A program made the position numbers and the translations under genes. From positions 70,938 through 134,937 of the forward strand of contig DIWS01000009.1 in the NCBI GenBank assembly GCA_002423585.1: DNA of 64,000 bases. The letters are read 5' to 3'. The DNA is from Actinobacteria bacterium UBA6100. Lineage in GTDB: Bacteria > Actinomycetota > Coriobacteriia > Anaerosomatales > Anaerosomataceae. The notes under the pieces were generated by a model, which saw only the letters and a program-made list of their open reading frames with translations, was not told the origin of the DNA and did not search any database. Below, one piece after another: positions 41,208 to 52,338 of the stretch (position 1 is the stretch's first letter; each line of letters begins with the position of its first letter).

Positions 41208-42605
41208 TCAGACGCGGTGCACCTGCACGAGGTTGGTCGATCCTGCCACATGCACGGCCACGCCACCGGTCACGGCGATCAAGTCACCCGGGCGGGCGAG
41301 GCCGGCATCGGAAGCGGCAGCCGAGGCGGCGGCGATCAGTTCGTCGATGGTCGCATACGAACCGATCACAGTGGGCAGGACCCCCCAGACGAGCGCAAGA
41401 CGCCGCGCGGTGGCCGGATCGGGCGTGGCGGCAAGCACGGGCGTCGCGGGCCGGTGCGCCGCCACCGCGCGAGCCGTGGCGCCGGACTGGGTGACGGTCA
41501 CGATCGCGGCCAGGTCCAGCGCCTCGGCCAACTCGCACACCGCACGGCTCACAGCGGCAGCCACGTCGTCGGTGGCTCCGGGCCGGGGCGCCCAGGGGTG
41601 CTCGACGGCCACCTCCTCGGCGGCGCGCACGATACGGTCCATGGTGCCGAGCGCGTGCGCCGGATGATCACCTACAGCCGTCTCACCGGAGAGCATGACC
41701 GCGTCCACGGCATCGAATATCGCGTTCGCCACGTCCGAGGCCTCGGCACGGGTGGGGCGCACCGCCGTGGTCATCGACTCGAGCATCTGCGTCGCCACGA
41801 CCACCGGCCGTCCCGCCGCGCGCGCCGCGGCCACGATGCGCCGCTGTGCCGCCGGGACCGCCTCGAGCGGCAGCTCCACGCCCAGGTCACCGCGTGCCAC
41901 CATCACCGCGTCGGCCACGTCCACGATCGCCTCGAGGTCGCCCATGGCCTCATGCTTCTCGATCTTGGCGACGATCGGCACGACGCGCTCCCCCATCGCC
42001 GAGCGCAGACGTTCGACATCATCGGCACACCGCACGAAGGACTGCGCGACGAGGTCGATGCCCGCCTCAAGCGCCCATGCGAGCAGCTCGAGGTCACGCG
42101 CGGTGATGCCGTCGACACCCAGCCGGACGCCGGGGACGTTGAGCCCCTTGCGGCTTGTCAGCGACCCGCCGGAGCGCACGGTCGTGTTCACGACACCCGC
42201 ACCCGAGCCGGTCACCACAAGCTCGATGCGGCCATCGTCGATGAGCACGCGATCCCCGGGGTGCAGGTCCTCTGAGATCGTCGCGTGGTTGACCGAGGCG
42301 CCGGAGGCGTCGCCGGCGCCGGGTGCGGCCCTGAGCTCGAACGGATCGCCTTCGGCAAGCACGGTGCCCGACGCGACCTCGCCGAGGCGCAGCTTGGCGC
42401 CGCCTAAGTCGAGCATGATGGCGATGTGCCGGCCCGCCCGCCCGGCGGCCGCGCGCACGTCCGCGAGCTGCCGCTCGAGCTCGGGGACATCGGCGTGTGA
42501 CGCGTTCAGCCGCGCCACGTCGAGACCGGCAGCCACGAGTGCATCGAGCACCCCCGGCGCGCCGGTCGCCGGCCCCAGCGTAGCGATCAGCTTCGTGCGC
42601 CGCAT
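41208..42605 (-). CDS. pyk: Pyruvate kinase
   Basis: 465 residues. RRTKLIATLGPATG, VARLNASHADVPELE, LDLGGAKLRLG, KGLNVPGVRLGVDGIT, DLVAQSFVRCADDVERLR, VAKIEKHEAM, VMVARGDLGVELPLEAVPAA, QMLESMTTAVRPTRAEASDV and SGETAVGDHP form the barrel; the C-terminal domain (AVSRAVCELAEALDLAAIVT) ends without a PEP-utiliser extension. It converts PEP and ADP to pyruvate and ATP. The segments LDLGGAKLRLG (usually LDTKGPEIRTG) and NASHAD (usually NFSHG) are divergent, so this is an unusual subgroup. It starts eight bases after the eno stop, so the two glycolytic genes are probably cotranscribed. Confidence 0.92.
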   Translation of the reverse strand: MRRTKLIATLGPATGAPGVLDALVAAGLDVARLNASHADVPELERQLADVRAAAGRAGRHIAIMLDLGGAKLRLGEVASGTVLAEGDPFELRAAPGAGDASGASVNHATISEDLHPGDRVLIDDGRIELVVTGSGAGVVNTTVRSGGSLTSRKGLNVPGVRLGVDGITARDLELLAWALEAGIDLVAQSFVRCADDVERLRSAMGERVVPIVAKIEKHEAMGDLEAIVDVADAVMVARGDLGVELPLEAVPAAQRRIVAAARAAGRPVVVATQMLESMTTAVRPTRAEASDVANAIFDAVDAVMLSGETAVGDHPAHALGTMDRIVRAAEEVAVEHPWAPRPGATDDVAAAVSRAVCELAEALDLAAIVTVTQSGATARAVAAHRPATPVLAATPDPATARRLALVWGVLPTVIGSYATIDELIAAASAAASDAGLARPGDLIAVTGGVAVHVAGSTNLVQVHRV

Positions 42606-42612
42606 GACGCGC

Positions 42613-45367
<2,755 letters not shown>

Positions 45368-45389
45368 AGCCCCCCCCTCTCACCTGCGC

Positions 45390-46277
45390 TTACTCGGAGG
45401 GCTTGAGCGACTCGTCGATGTACTTGATCTCCGCCTCGTCCCAGAGCTTCTGGACGTACTCGTTGAGCGCGAGCTGCGCCGAACTGCTCTCCAGGATGGA
45501 GCGCAGATCTGCAGGCGCATCCGCGATGGACTCACCTGCGGCGTACTCGTCGACCTTCTTGATGATGTGCCAGCCGTAATCGGACTGCACCGGGACGCTG
45601 ATCTCGCCCACGCCGAGTGCATCCGCGGCATCCGCGAACTCGACCACGTACGCGTTGCTGGGGGACCAGCCGAGGCTGCCACCATCGACAGCGCTCGCGG
45701 TGTCGGTCGAGTTCGCCGAAGCGAGCGCCGCGAAGTCCGCGCCGTTCTGAAGCTGCGCGTAAAGATCCTTCGCGGACTCCTCGGTATCGACCAGGATGTG
45801 CGAGAGGAGCGAGTAGGTCTCCGACATCGTCGTGACCTCGAACTCCTCGACCGCCTTCTCGGTGAGGAACTCGCGCGCGATCTGGTCGCGGACGCTGATG
45901 CGAAGGTCCGCGACGGTCATCCCGTACGCTTCGAGTGTGGAGGCAAGGGTCGCCTCGTCCATCTCGCCCATCAGCGCGGTGATGCTCGCTTCGACCGACT
46001 CCTCGGAGAGGTCCGCACCGAGCTTCTCGGCCTCCTGGGTTATCAACTGCGACTCGATGAGCGTCTCAAGCAGCTGCTGCTTGTAGCTGAGCGCCGTCGC
46101 CTCGTCGAGGTCGCCGCCCATCTGGTTGAGGACCTGCTGATACACGCGGTCGAAGTACTCCTGCGAGATGTCCTCACCGTTGACGGTGGCCACTGCCGCG
46201 ACCTTATCGCAGCCGGCGACGGCGCCTATGAGCACCAGCGCCAGAACAAGAGCGATCATGCCTCGGAATCTACGCAC
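45390..46277 (-). CDS. PrsA/SurA-like lipoprotein foldase (parvulin peptidyl-prolyl isomerase)
   Basis: 295 residues. Signal peptide with lipobox LIGAVAGC (Cys about 23). A SurA-N-like chaperone domain (VNGEDISQEYFDRVYQQVLN; LIESQLITQEAEKLGADLSE) surrounds a parvulin domain (SHILVDTEESAKDLYAQLQN, GADFAALASANSTDTA, GGSLGWSPSNAYVVEFADAA, QSDYGWHIIKKVDE). It helps fold exported proteins on the outer face of the membrane. GTG start at 46277. Mfd lies 43 bases upstream on the same strand, the order seen in many actinobacteria. Confidence 0.9.
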   Translation of the reverse strand: MRRFRGMIALVLALVLIGAVAGCDKVAAVATVNGEDISQEYFDRVYQQVLNQMGGDLDEATALSYKQQLLETLIESQLITQEAEKLGADLSEESVEASITALMGEMDEATLASTLEAYGMTVADLRISVRDQIAREFLTEKAVEEFEVTTMSETYSLLSHILVDTEESAKDLYAQLQNGADFAALASANSTDTASAVDGGSLGWSPSNAYVVEFADAADALGVGEISVPVQSDYGWHIIKKVDEYAAGESIADAPADLRSILESSSAQLALNEYVQKLWDEAEIKYIDESLKPSE

Positions 46278-46320
46278 AAGAACAACCTTTCACTCGGGTA
46301 TCTCCCGGACTCACGCCGGG

Positions 46321-49300
46321 TCATCGGACTCCGCCGAGTATAGCACCGAGCGCACGCAGAGCCGTGGCTGCGGGGCCCTCTCCGGCGGATTGCACAAAAT
46401 GAACAGAACTCGTGCGCGAGACGTACACGGCGCCCTCCGGCGCGAGCTTGCCCTGCTGCTCGGGAGTGAGCTTCACCGGCGAGATGTTGAGGCGGTGACG
46501 GGCCAGTGAGATCGTGCCGACACCGAGCTCGGCGGCGAGCACCTTGATGCGCGCGATGGCCAACAACTCGCGGGCCGGGAGTGGCGGCGCGCCGAACCGG
46601 GCATCCAGATCGGCGGCGATCGTCTCGAGCGCTTCGGGGCTCGAGACCGCCGCGATCCGCCGGTACATGAGAACCCGCTCGTCCACCTCGGGCACGTACT
46701 CCTCGGGAAGGAACGCTGCCACCGGCAGATCGACGCGCACCTCGGGATGCGCCGGCAGCGGCTCGCCACGCACTTCGGAGACCGCTTCGCGAAGCATCTG
46801 GGCGTAGAGATCGAAACCGACCGCGCTCACGCTGCCGCTCTGCTCGGCACCGAGGAGCGAGCCCGCGCCGCGGATCTCCAGGTCGCGCATGGCGACCCGC
46901 ATGCCGCTGCCGAGCTCGGCGTGCTCCTGGATGGCCGTGAGCCGCTCGTAGGCCTGGTCGGTGAGCGACGCGCCCCGCGGAAAGAGGAAGTACGCGTACG
47001 CCTTGACGTGCGAGCGGCCGACCCGGCCCTTGAGCTGGTAGAGCTGCGCCAGGCCGAGGCGGTGACTGTCATCGATGATGAGCGTGTTGGTGTGCGGGTT
47101 GTCGATGCCCGACTCGACGATCGTGGTGGCCACGAGCACGTCGATACGGCCCGCGGCGAAACCCTCCATCACCCGCTCGAGCTGGTGCTCGGACATCTGG
47201 CCGTGGCCGACGCCGATGCGGGCCTCCGGAACCGCCGCCTGCACACGCTCCACCACGCGCTCGATGCCGCGCACGCGGTTGGAGATGTAGTAGACCTGGC
47301 CGCCGCGCTCGAGCTCGTGGCGTATGGCGCCCGAGATCACATCCTCGTCGAACTCGCCCACATGCACCTTCACCGGGAAGCGGTCCGCCGGAGGCGTGTC
47401 GATGACCGAGAAGTCGCGCACGCCCGAGAGCGACATCTGTAGTGTGCGGGGGATCGGTGTGGCGGTGAGCGTGAGCACGTCCACCTGCTCGCGCAGGTTC
47501 TTGAGGTGCTCCTTGTGTTCCACCCCGAAGCGCTGCTCCTCGTCCACGACCACGAGTCCGAGGTCCTTCGGCAGTACGTCTTTGGAGAGCAGGCGATGCG
47601 TACCGATGAGGATGTCCACCGTGCCGTTGGCGAAGCCCTCAAGCGCCGTTGCCTGCTGCGCCCTGCTCCGGAAGCGCGAGAGCACCTCGACGCGCACCGG
47701 GTACGACTCGAACCGCTCGGAGAACGTGGTGAAGTGCTGTTGCGCGAGGATGGTCGTGGGGCAGAGCACCATCACCTGCTTGCTGCTCTGGGTCGCCTTG
47801 AACGCCGCACGGATGGCCACCTCGGTCTTACCGTAGCCCACGTCACCGCACACGAGCCGGTCCATGGGGCGGTCGCTTTCCATGTCGGCCTTCACGTCCT
47901 CGATGGCGGCGATCTGGTCCGGCGTCTCCTCGAACGGGAACGCCGCCTCCATCTCGCGCTGCCAGGGCGTGTCGGGCGCATACTCGAAACCGCTCACGGC
48001 CGCCCGGCGCGCGTACAGGTCCACCAGGTCGAACGCGAGCTTGCGCGCGGCCTTGCGCGCCTTGCCGGTGGCCTTGGACCAGTCCGCCGTGTTGAGGCGC
48101 GTGACCCGGGGGGATGTGCTTTCCGGCCCCACGTACCGGGTGACGCGGTCGAGTTGCTCGACCGGCACGTACAGCTTATCGCCCTTCGCGTACTCGAGCA
48201 GCAGGTAGTCTCGCTCACTGCCGAGCGCGCTCTGCCTGACGATGTCGCGGAAAAGCGCGATGCCGTGGACCTCGTGGACCACGTAGTCGCCCGGCGCGAA
48301 GGCGAAGGTGAGCTTGGTGGGGTCGGCCGCCTGCCTGCGCCGCTCGGCGGCGCGCGGGAAGACGTCGTCGATGGAGATCACCGCAAGATGCGCTGCCGGC
48401 AGCACGTAGCCGGCGGGGACATCGGCCACCGCGAGGGTGACGAGTCCGGGCTCGAGCGTGGTCGCACCGGGCGCCAATGCATCGACCGACATGCCGGCGT
48501 CAACCAGCGCGCGGGAAAGGCGGTCCCGGCCCTGACGATCCCGGACGGTGGCGACCACCCGGTAGCCGGTGTCGAGCAGCGCGCGAAGACCCGCAGCGAA
48601 CGTCTCCTCGCGCCCGCTCACCTCGGGACGACGGGCCGCGACCTCACCGTCGGCCGCGCCACCGGCGCGGAGCATCGACAGGAAGGTGAGCCGCTGCCGT
48701 CCGCCGAGGTCGATCTCGGCGGGCTTGAAGTACAGCCCGTCGAGCGTGCGCGCCACCGAGTCCGCACGCGACTCGAGCTCGCCACGGCCGCGAACGAGAT
48801 CGTCGAAGATCGCGCGCGGCTCGGCCACGACGATGAGAGCCCCGGGGGCGATGTAGTCGAGCACGGAGGCCTGCGCGCGGTAGAAGTGCGGCAGGTACTG
48901 CTCGATCCCGTTGAAGGTCACGCCCTGCTCGATGAGCTCGAGGTCACGGGCGAGATCGTCGTTCTCGCGCGCCGCCTGGCCGAGTGCGCGCCGCGCACCC
49001 TGACCCGCGCGGGTGCCGGGCGCCACTTCGCGGCATGGGTAGATCTCGGTGGGACCGGCGTCGCCGATGTGCTGCTGCGTGGAGGGCAGATACCGCCACA
49101 GCGACTCCACCTCGTCGCCGAAGAACTCGGCCCGCACGGGGTACTGCGCGTCGGCGCCGAACACATCGAGCGTGCCGCCGCGCACGGCGAACTGCCCGCG
49201 ATCCTCGGCGGCGTCCACACGCTCGTAGCCCATACGCGCAAGCCGTGCCGCGAGCTCGGTCAGATCGAACACCGAGCCGATCTCGAGCACCACCGGGTCG

Positions 49301-49725
49301 AAGACGTGCGATCCCTGTGGCGGAAGCACGCGCAGGAGCGACCGGGCACCCGCCACCACCACGACGGAGCGGCCCTTGTCGAGCGAGTGCAACGCCCGGG
49401 CTCGGGCGCCCACTACCTCCAGATCGGGCGCGGTGCGGTCCCAGGGCAGCTCGGTACGCTCGGGGAAGTGCAGCACCCGCTCGTGGCCGATGTAGGCCCC
49501 GAGCTGCCGGGCGAACCGGCCGGCGGCATCCGCCCCGGGCAACACCACGAGCACGGGCTTGGTGCGCGCCGATGCCACCACGCCGGTGAGCGCGGGCCGA
49601 ACCAGACCGGGCGTGGCGATCGTCACGTCCTCACCTTCGGCGAGGCGCTCGAGAGCGCGCGAAAGCGCCGGGTCTGCGGCGATGAGCGGGCGGATCGCAG
49701 CGAACAAGTCGGTCACGGGCAGCAC
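46321..49725 (-). CDS. mfd: Transcription-repair coupling factor Mfd
   Basis: 1,134 residues. UvrB-like N-terminal modules (RTELPWDRTAPDLEVVGARA; GQFAVRGGTLDVFGADAQYP; EVESLWRYLPSTQQHIG), the RNA-polymerase-binding CarD-like domain (FAPGDYVVHEVHGIALFRDI), the RecG-like translocase with Walker A LVCGDVGYGKTEVAIRAAFK, DExx VVDEEQRFGVEHKEHLK, TLTATPIPRTLQMSLSGVRD, TNTLIIDDSHRLGLAQLYQL and RGRVGRSHVKAY-type motif (KGRVGRSHVKAYAYFLFPRG), and a C-terminal TRCF domain. It removes stalled RNA polymerase at lesions and recruits UvrA. Start at the GTG at 49725 has no strong ribosome binding site; length fits the family. Confidence 0.96.
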   Translation of the reverse strand: MLPVTDLFAAIRPLIAADPALSRALERLAEGEDVTIATPGLVRPALTGVVASARTKPVLVVLPGADAAGRFARQLGAYIGHERVLHFPERTELPWDRTAPDLEVVGARARALHSLDKGRSVVVVAGARSLLRVLPPQGSHVFDPVVLEIGSVFDLTELAARLARMGYERVDAAEDRGQFAVRGGTLDVFGADAQYPVRAEFFGDEVESLWRYLPSTQQHIGDAGPTEIYPCREVAPGTRAGQGARRALGQAARENDDLARDLELIEQGVTFNGIEQYLPHFYRAQASVLDYIAPGALIVVAEPRAIFDDLVRGRGELESRADSVARTLDGLYFKPAEIDLGGRQRLTFLSMLRAGGAADGEVAARRPEVSGREETFAAGLRALLDTGYRVVATVRDRQGRDRLSRALVDAGMSVDALAPGATTLEPGLVTLAVADVPAGYVLPAAHLAVISIDDVFPRAAERRRQAADPTKLTFAFAPGDYVVHEVHGIALFRDIVRQSALGSERDYLLLEYAKGDKLYVPVEQLDRVTRYVGPESTSPRVTRLNTADWSKATGKARKAARKLAFDLVDLYARRAAVSGFEYAPDTPWQREMEAAFPFEETPDQIAAIEDVKADMESDRPMDRLVCGDVGYGKTEVAIRAAFKATQSSKQVMVLCPTTILAQQHFTTFSERFESYPVRVEVLSRFRSRAQQATALEGFANGTVDILIGTHRLLSKDVLPKDLGLVVVDEEQRFGVEHKEHLKNLREQVDVLTLTATPIPRTLQMSLSGVRDFSVIDTPPADRFPVKVHVGEFDEDVISGAIRHELERGGQVYYISNRVRGIERVVERVQAAVPEARIGVGHGQMSEHQLERVMEGFAAGRIDVLVATTIVESGIDNPHTNTLIIDDSHRLGLAQLYQLKGRVGRSHVKAYAYFLFPRGASLTDQAYERLTAIQEHAELGSGMRVAMRDLEIRGAGSLLGAEQSGSVSAVGFDLYAQMLREAVSEVRGEPLPAHPEVRVDLPVAAFLPEEYVPEVDERVLMYRRIAAVSSPEALETIAADLDARFGAPPLPARELLAIARIKVLAAELGVGTISLARHRLNISPVKLTPEQQGKLAPEGAVYVSRTSSVHFVQSAGEGPAATALRALGAILGGVR

Positions 49726-49868
49726 GTCCCTAATCTCACGACAGCACGAATGGCCCGCATCCGGCATCCCGGCGCGAGCAACGGTTGCGAGTGTATGGCC
49801 CCGGGGGAAACGGGTCAAACCGGACCCGGCTCGGGTAGGATTGACGCATCTGCGAGGCAGGAGGAGAC

Positions 49869-50525
49869 ATGACCGACCAGGAGCACGCCGCCCTGATCGA
49901 CGCACGGCTCAGGGAGCTCTATCCAACGGCCTCGATCGCGCTCGGCTACGAGACCGACTTCCAGCTGCTCGTGGCGGTCATCTTATCGGCGCAGACCACG
50001 GACGTGGGCGTGAACAAGGTGACCCCGGTGCTGTTCAAGCGCTTCCCCACGCCTGAAGCGCTCGCCGCCGCGGATCCGGCCGAGGTGGAGGAGATCGTCC
50101 ATCCCACCGGCTTCTTCAGGAACAAGACGAAGAACATCATGGGTGCCGCGACACGGATCGTCGCCGAATACGGCGGCCGCGTCCCGGACACCATGGAAGA
50201 CCTGCTCACACTCCCCGGCGTGGCGCGCAAGACCGCGAACATCGTGCTCTTCAACGCCTTCGGCAAGGCCGAAGGGGTCGCGGTGGACACGCACGTCTTC
50301 CGACTCGCACACCGGCTCGGCTATTCGGCGGAGAAGGACACCGACAAGGTTGAGCGCGACCTGATGGCGCTCTTCCCGCGCGAGGAGTGGGGGGCGCTCA
50401 CCTACCGGCTCATCGAGCACGGGCGGGCAGTGTGCGACGCCAAGCGGCCGATCTGCGGCCAGTGCACGCTCGCCGACCTCTGCCCGAGCGCGTTCACGGT
50501 GAAGGGTTGGCGCGAGAGCGCCTAG
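49869..50525 (+). CDS. nth: Endonuclease III
   Basis: 218 residues. DNA glycosylase/AP lyase with ILSAQTTDVGVNKVTPVLFK, the helix-hairpin-helix LPGVARKTANIVLFNAFGKA (catalytic Lys), the catalytic Asp in VDTHVFRLAHRLG and a C-terminal [4Fe-4S] loop CDAKRPICGQCTLADLC. It removes oxidised pyrimidines. GGAGGAG precedes the ATG. Its stop codon overlaps, in the opposite direction, the stop codon of DUF554 (CTAG palindrome), so the two genes are convergent with no intergenic DNA. Confidence 0.96.
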   Translation: MTDQEHAALIDARLRELYPTASIALGYETDFQLLVAVILSAQTTDVGVNKVTPVLFKRFPTPEALAAADPAEVEEIVHPTGFFRNKTKNIMGAATRIVAEYGGRVPDTMEDLLTLPGVARKTANIVLFNAFGKAEGVAVDTHVFRLAHRLGYSAEKDTDKVERDLMALFPREEWGALTYRLIEHGRAVCDAKRPICGQCTLADLCPSAFTVKGWRESA

Positions 50526-51277
50526 CCCCAGAGGAGCGCGAACGCCGCGGCCAGGAACACCGCGGGCAGCATGTTGCCCACGGGCAACCGCTTGATCTGA
50601 GCGAGGTCGAGCCCGATCGCGAGGATGAGGGCGCCACCGACGGCCTCGATCGCCGCGATCACCGCGGGCGTGATGAACGGTTCGATCGCACTCGCGCCCA
50701 GCGCTATCCCACCCTGCAGCGCGAAGATCGGGATCACCGAGAGCCCGACGCCCACGCCGAGCGTGGTGGCGAGCGCGATGGACGCGATGCCGTCGAGCAG
50801 CGCCTTCAGGAACAGCAGCGACGGGTCGCCCAGACCGTCTTGCAGCGAGCCGAGCACCGTCATCGCACCCACGCAGAACAGCAGGCTCGCGGTGACGAAC
50901 CCCTCCACCAGCGTGTGACCCTTCTCACCCGGCTGGTCCGCTTTGCCGGGGCTGAGCATCGGCGCCTTGTACGCCTTGTCCTGAAGCCACATGCCGAACC
51001 GCTCCAGCCGGTACTCGATCCTCATGGCCTCGCCCATGAGCGAGCCCACCGCCAGTGCACCGACGAGCACGAGCGCGGAGTAGTCGCCCAGATGCGTGTC
51101 GGCCAGATCGCCCAGTCCCGAGAGTGCCATCGACGCGCCGATCACGATGACGGCCAAGCCGATCGCCGAGAAGGCGATAGTGCGGAAGCGCTCGCTGATA
51201 AGGCGACCGAAGAGCAGGCCGATGGCCGTGCCGACCAGCACCGCCACGATGTTCACGATCACGCCGATGCCGGGCAT
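50522..51277 (-). CDS. DUF554 family membrane protein
   Basis: 251 residues with six or seven membrane helices: VIVNIVAVLVGTAIGLLFG, IAFSAIGLAVIVIGASMALS, YSALVLVGALAVGSLMGEAM, FVTASLLFCVGAMTVLGSLQ, FLKALLDGIASIALATTLGV and IEAVGGALILAIGLDLAQIK, ending in MLPAVFLAAAFALLWG. This is the YdfK/DUF554 pattern; members are predicted transporters or channels of unknown substrate. It follows the NYN RNase gene by one base. Confidence 0.92.
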   Translation of the reverse strand: MPGIGVIVNIVAVLVGTAIGLLFGRLISERFRTIAFSAIGLAVIVIGASMALSGLGDLADTHLGDYSALVLVGALAVGSLMGEAMRIEYRLERFGMWLQDKAYKAPMLSPGKADQPGEKGHTLVEGFVTASLLFCVGAMTVLGSLQDGLGDPSLLFLKALLDGIASIALATTLGVGVGLSVIPIFALQGGIALGASAIEPFITPAVIAAIEAVGGALILAIGLDLAQIKRLPVGNMLPAVFLAAAFALLWG

Positions 51278-51278
51278 C

Positions 51279-51743
51279 TCACTCCTCGCCGTCGAGCCAG
51301 AGCTTCTTGAGCTCCTCGGTGACCTTGTTCGCGCCCCTGGGTAGTCCGACGCTGCCGGCCGGATAGCGGGCACCGCGCTTGGAGGCGCGCCCCTCGAAGC
51401 ACACCTCGGCGCCGAGCACGTGCGCGCCCTCGCCACCCGCGCGTATGGCAAGCCCCGTGTCCGAGGTCACCACAGTGGAGGCGTCGCCGAGGGCCAGGCG
51501 GGTGATCATATCGTCCGCCGATTCGAAGCGGGAGAACCGCACCTCCACCGCGCCGCGCCGAAAGGTACCCACGCCCGCATCGGGCACGCCGTCGAAGACC
51601 ACGGTGATCGGCCCCGCTCCCAGCAGCCCCTCACCGCGCGTGGCCAGGCGCGCGATCAGCGCCTCACGCTGCTGCTCGAGGCTGAGCCGCGAGGTCGCGG
51701 GGTCGCGCTTGGTCACGTTATAGCCGTCCACGAGATATCGCAT
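51279..51743 (-). CDS. NYN domain ribonuclease (YacP/Rae1-like)
   Basis: 154 residues. PIN/NYN-like nuclease: MRYLVDGYNVTKRDPATSRL (D7), ITVVFDGVPDAGVG (D), VRFSRFESADDMITRLAL (DD) and VVTSDTGLAIRAGG (SD). Matches YacP/Rae1, which in Bacillus cleaves mRNA in the ribosomal A site. Charged C-terminal tail (GANKVTEELKKLWLDGEE). Coupled to DUF554 downstream. Confidence 0.88.
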   Translation of the reverse strand: MRYLVDGYNVTKRDPATSRLSLEQQREALIARLATRGEGLLGAGPITVVFDGVPDAGVGTFRRGAVEVRFSRFESADDMITRLALGDASTVVTSDTGLAIRAGGEGAHVLGAEVCFEGRASKRGARYPAGSVGLPRGANKVTEELKKLWLDGEE

Positions 51744-51848
51744 GCGGCCATGCTACCCGAACGCCGTTCGCGATGGCAGTGCGGGCCCGTGATGGACGCG
51801 CCAGGCACTGCGGTACATACAAGATGTCGGACGAACCGAGGAGGAACG

Positions 51849-52316
51849 ATGCCTGATCCCGTCATTCCCGAGGTCGGCCAGAGCGCACCGCCGATCGAGG
51901 CCGCCGCCACCGGTGGCGCGCCGTTCAGTCTGGCCGAGCAGATCGGCAGATGGGTCGCCGTCTATTTCTATCCACGGGCCAACACCCCCGGTTGAACCCA
52001 TGAGGCCAAGGACTTCCAGGAGCACGCCGCTGAGCTGGAGTCCTTGAACGCCCTGGTCGTGGGCGTGAGCGCGGACAAGCCCGAGGTACAGCAGCGCTTC
52101 ATCGACAAGTTCGAGTTGACCTTCCCGATGATCTCGGACACCGGCAAGTCGATCATCGACGCGTACGGCGCGCGCGAGGTTCTCGGGGTGACGGCCAAGC
52201 GCAAGACGTTCCTTATCGGACCCGATGGCCGCATCGCGCACGTCTGGCCGAAGGTGAAGGTCGAGGGCCATGCCGACGAAGTGGTCGCGATGATCAGGAA
52301 GCTGGCGCAGGCGTAA
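51849..52316 (+). CDS. Selenocysteine peroxiredoxin, Bcp/PrxQ type (in-frame TGA)
   Basis: 155 residues if the TGA at 51993-51995 is read as Sec. The frame before it (MPDPVIPEVGQSAPPIEAAA ... WVAVYFYPRANTPG) and after it (THEAKDFQEHAAELESLNAL, VVGVSADKPEVQQRFIDKFE, FPMISDTGKSIIDAYGAREV, KRKTFLIGPDGRIAHVWPKV) is continuous. TGA falls exactly at the peroxidatic Cys of the family motif (T)PGCTxEA. The resolving Cys position (+5) is Lys and the protein has no Cys at all, so it is a 1-Sec enzyme needing an external reductant. It reduces peroxides. GAGGAACG precedes the ATG. A SECIS-like hairpin follows the TGA. Confidence 0.93.
51993..52046 (+). promoter_or_regulatory. UGA codon and bacterial SECIS hairpin of the peroxiredoxin gene
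   Basis: Eleven bases after UGA, CAAGGACTTCCAG (52007-52019) pairs with CTGGAGTCCTTG (52035-52046): 7 bp, a bulged U, then 5 bp, closing a 15-base loop GAGCACGCCGCTGAG. The loop starts 24 bases after UGA. A bulged U in the upper stem and a short distance to UGA are typical of SelB-binding hairpins. Confidence 0.75.
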
Positions 52317-52338
52317 CGGGGTCGGACCCTGCCCGGAC

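Noticed and set aside
51849..51995. Truncated 48-residue peroxiredoxin fragment or pseudogene
   Set aside because: The frame continues without any other change after the TGA, the TGA is exactly at the catalytic position, and the genome segment encodes full selenocysteine machinery.
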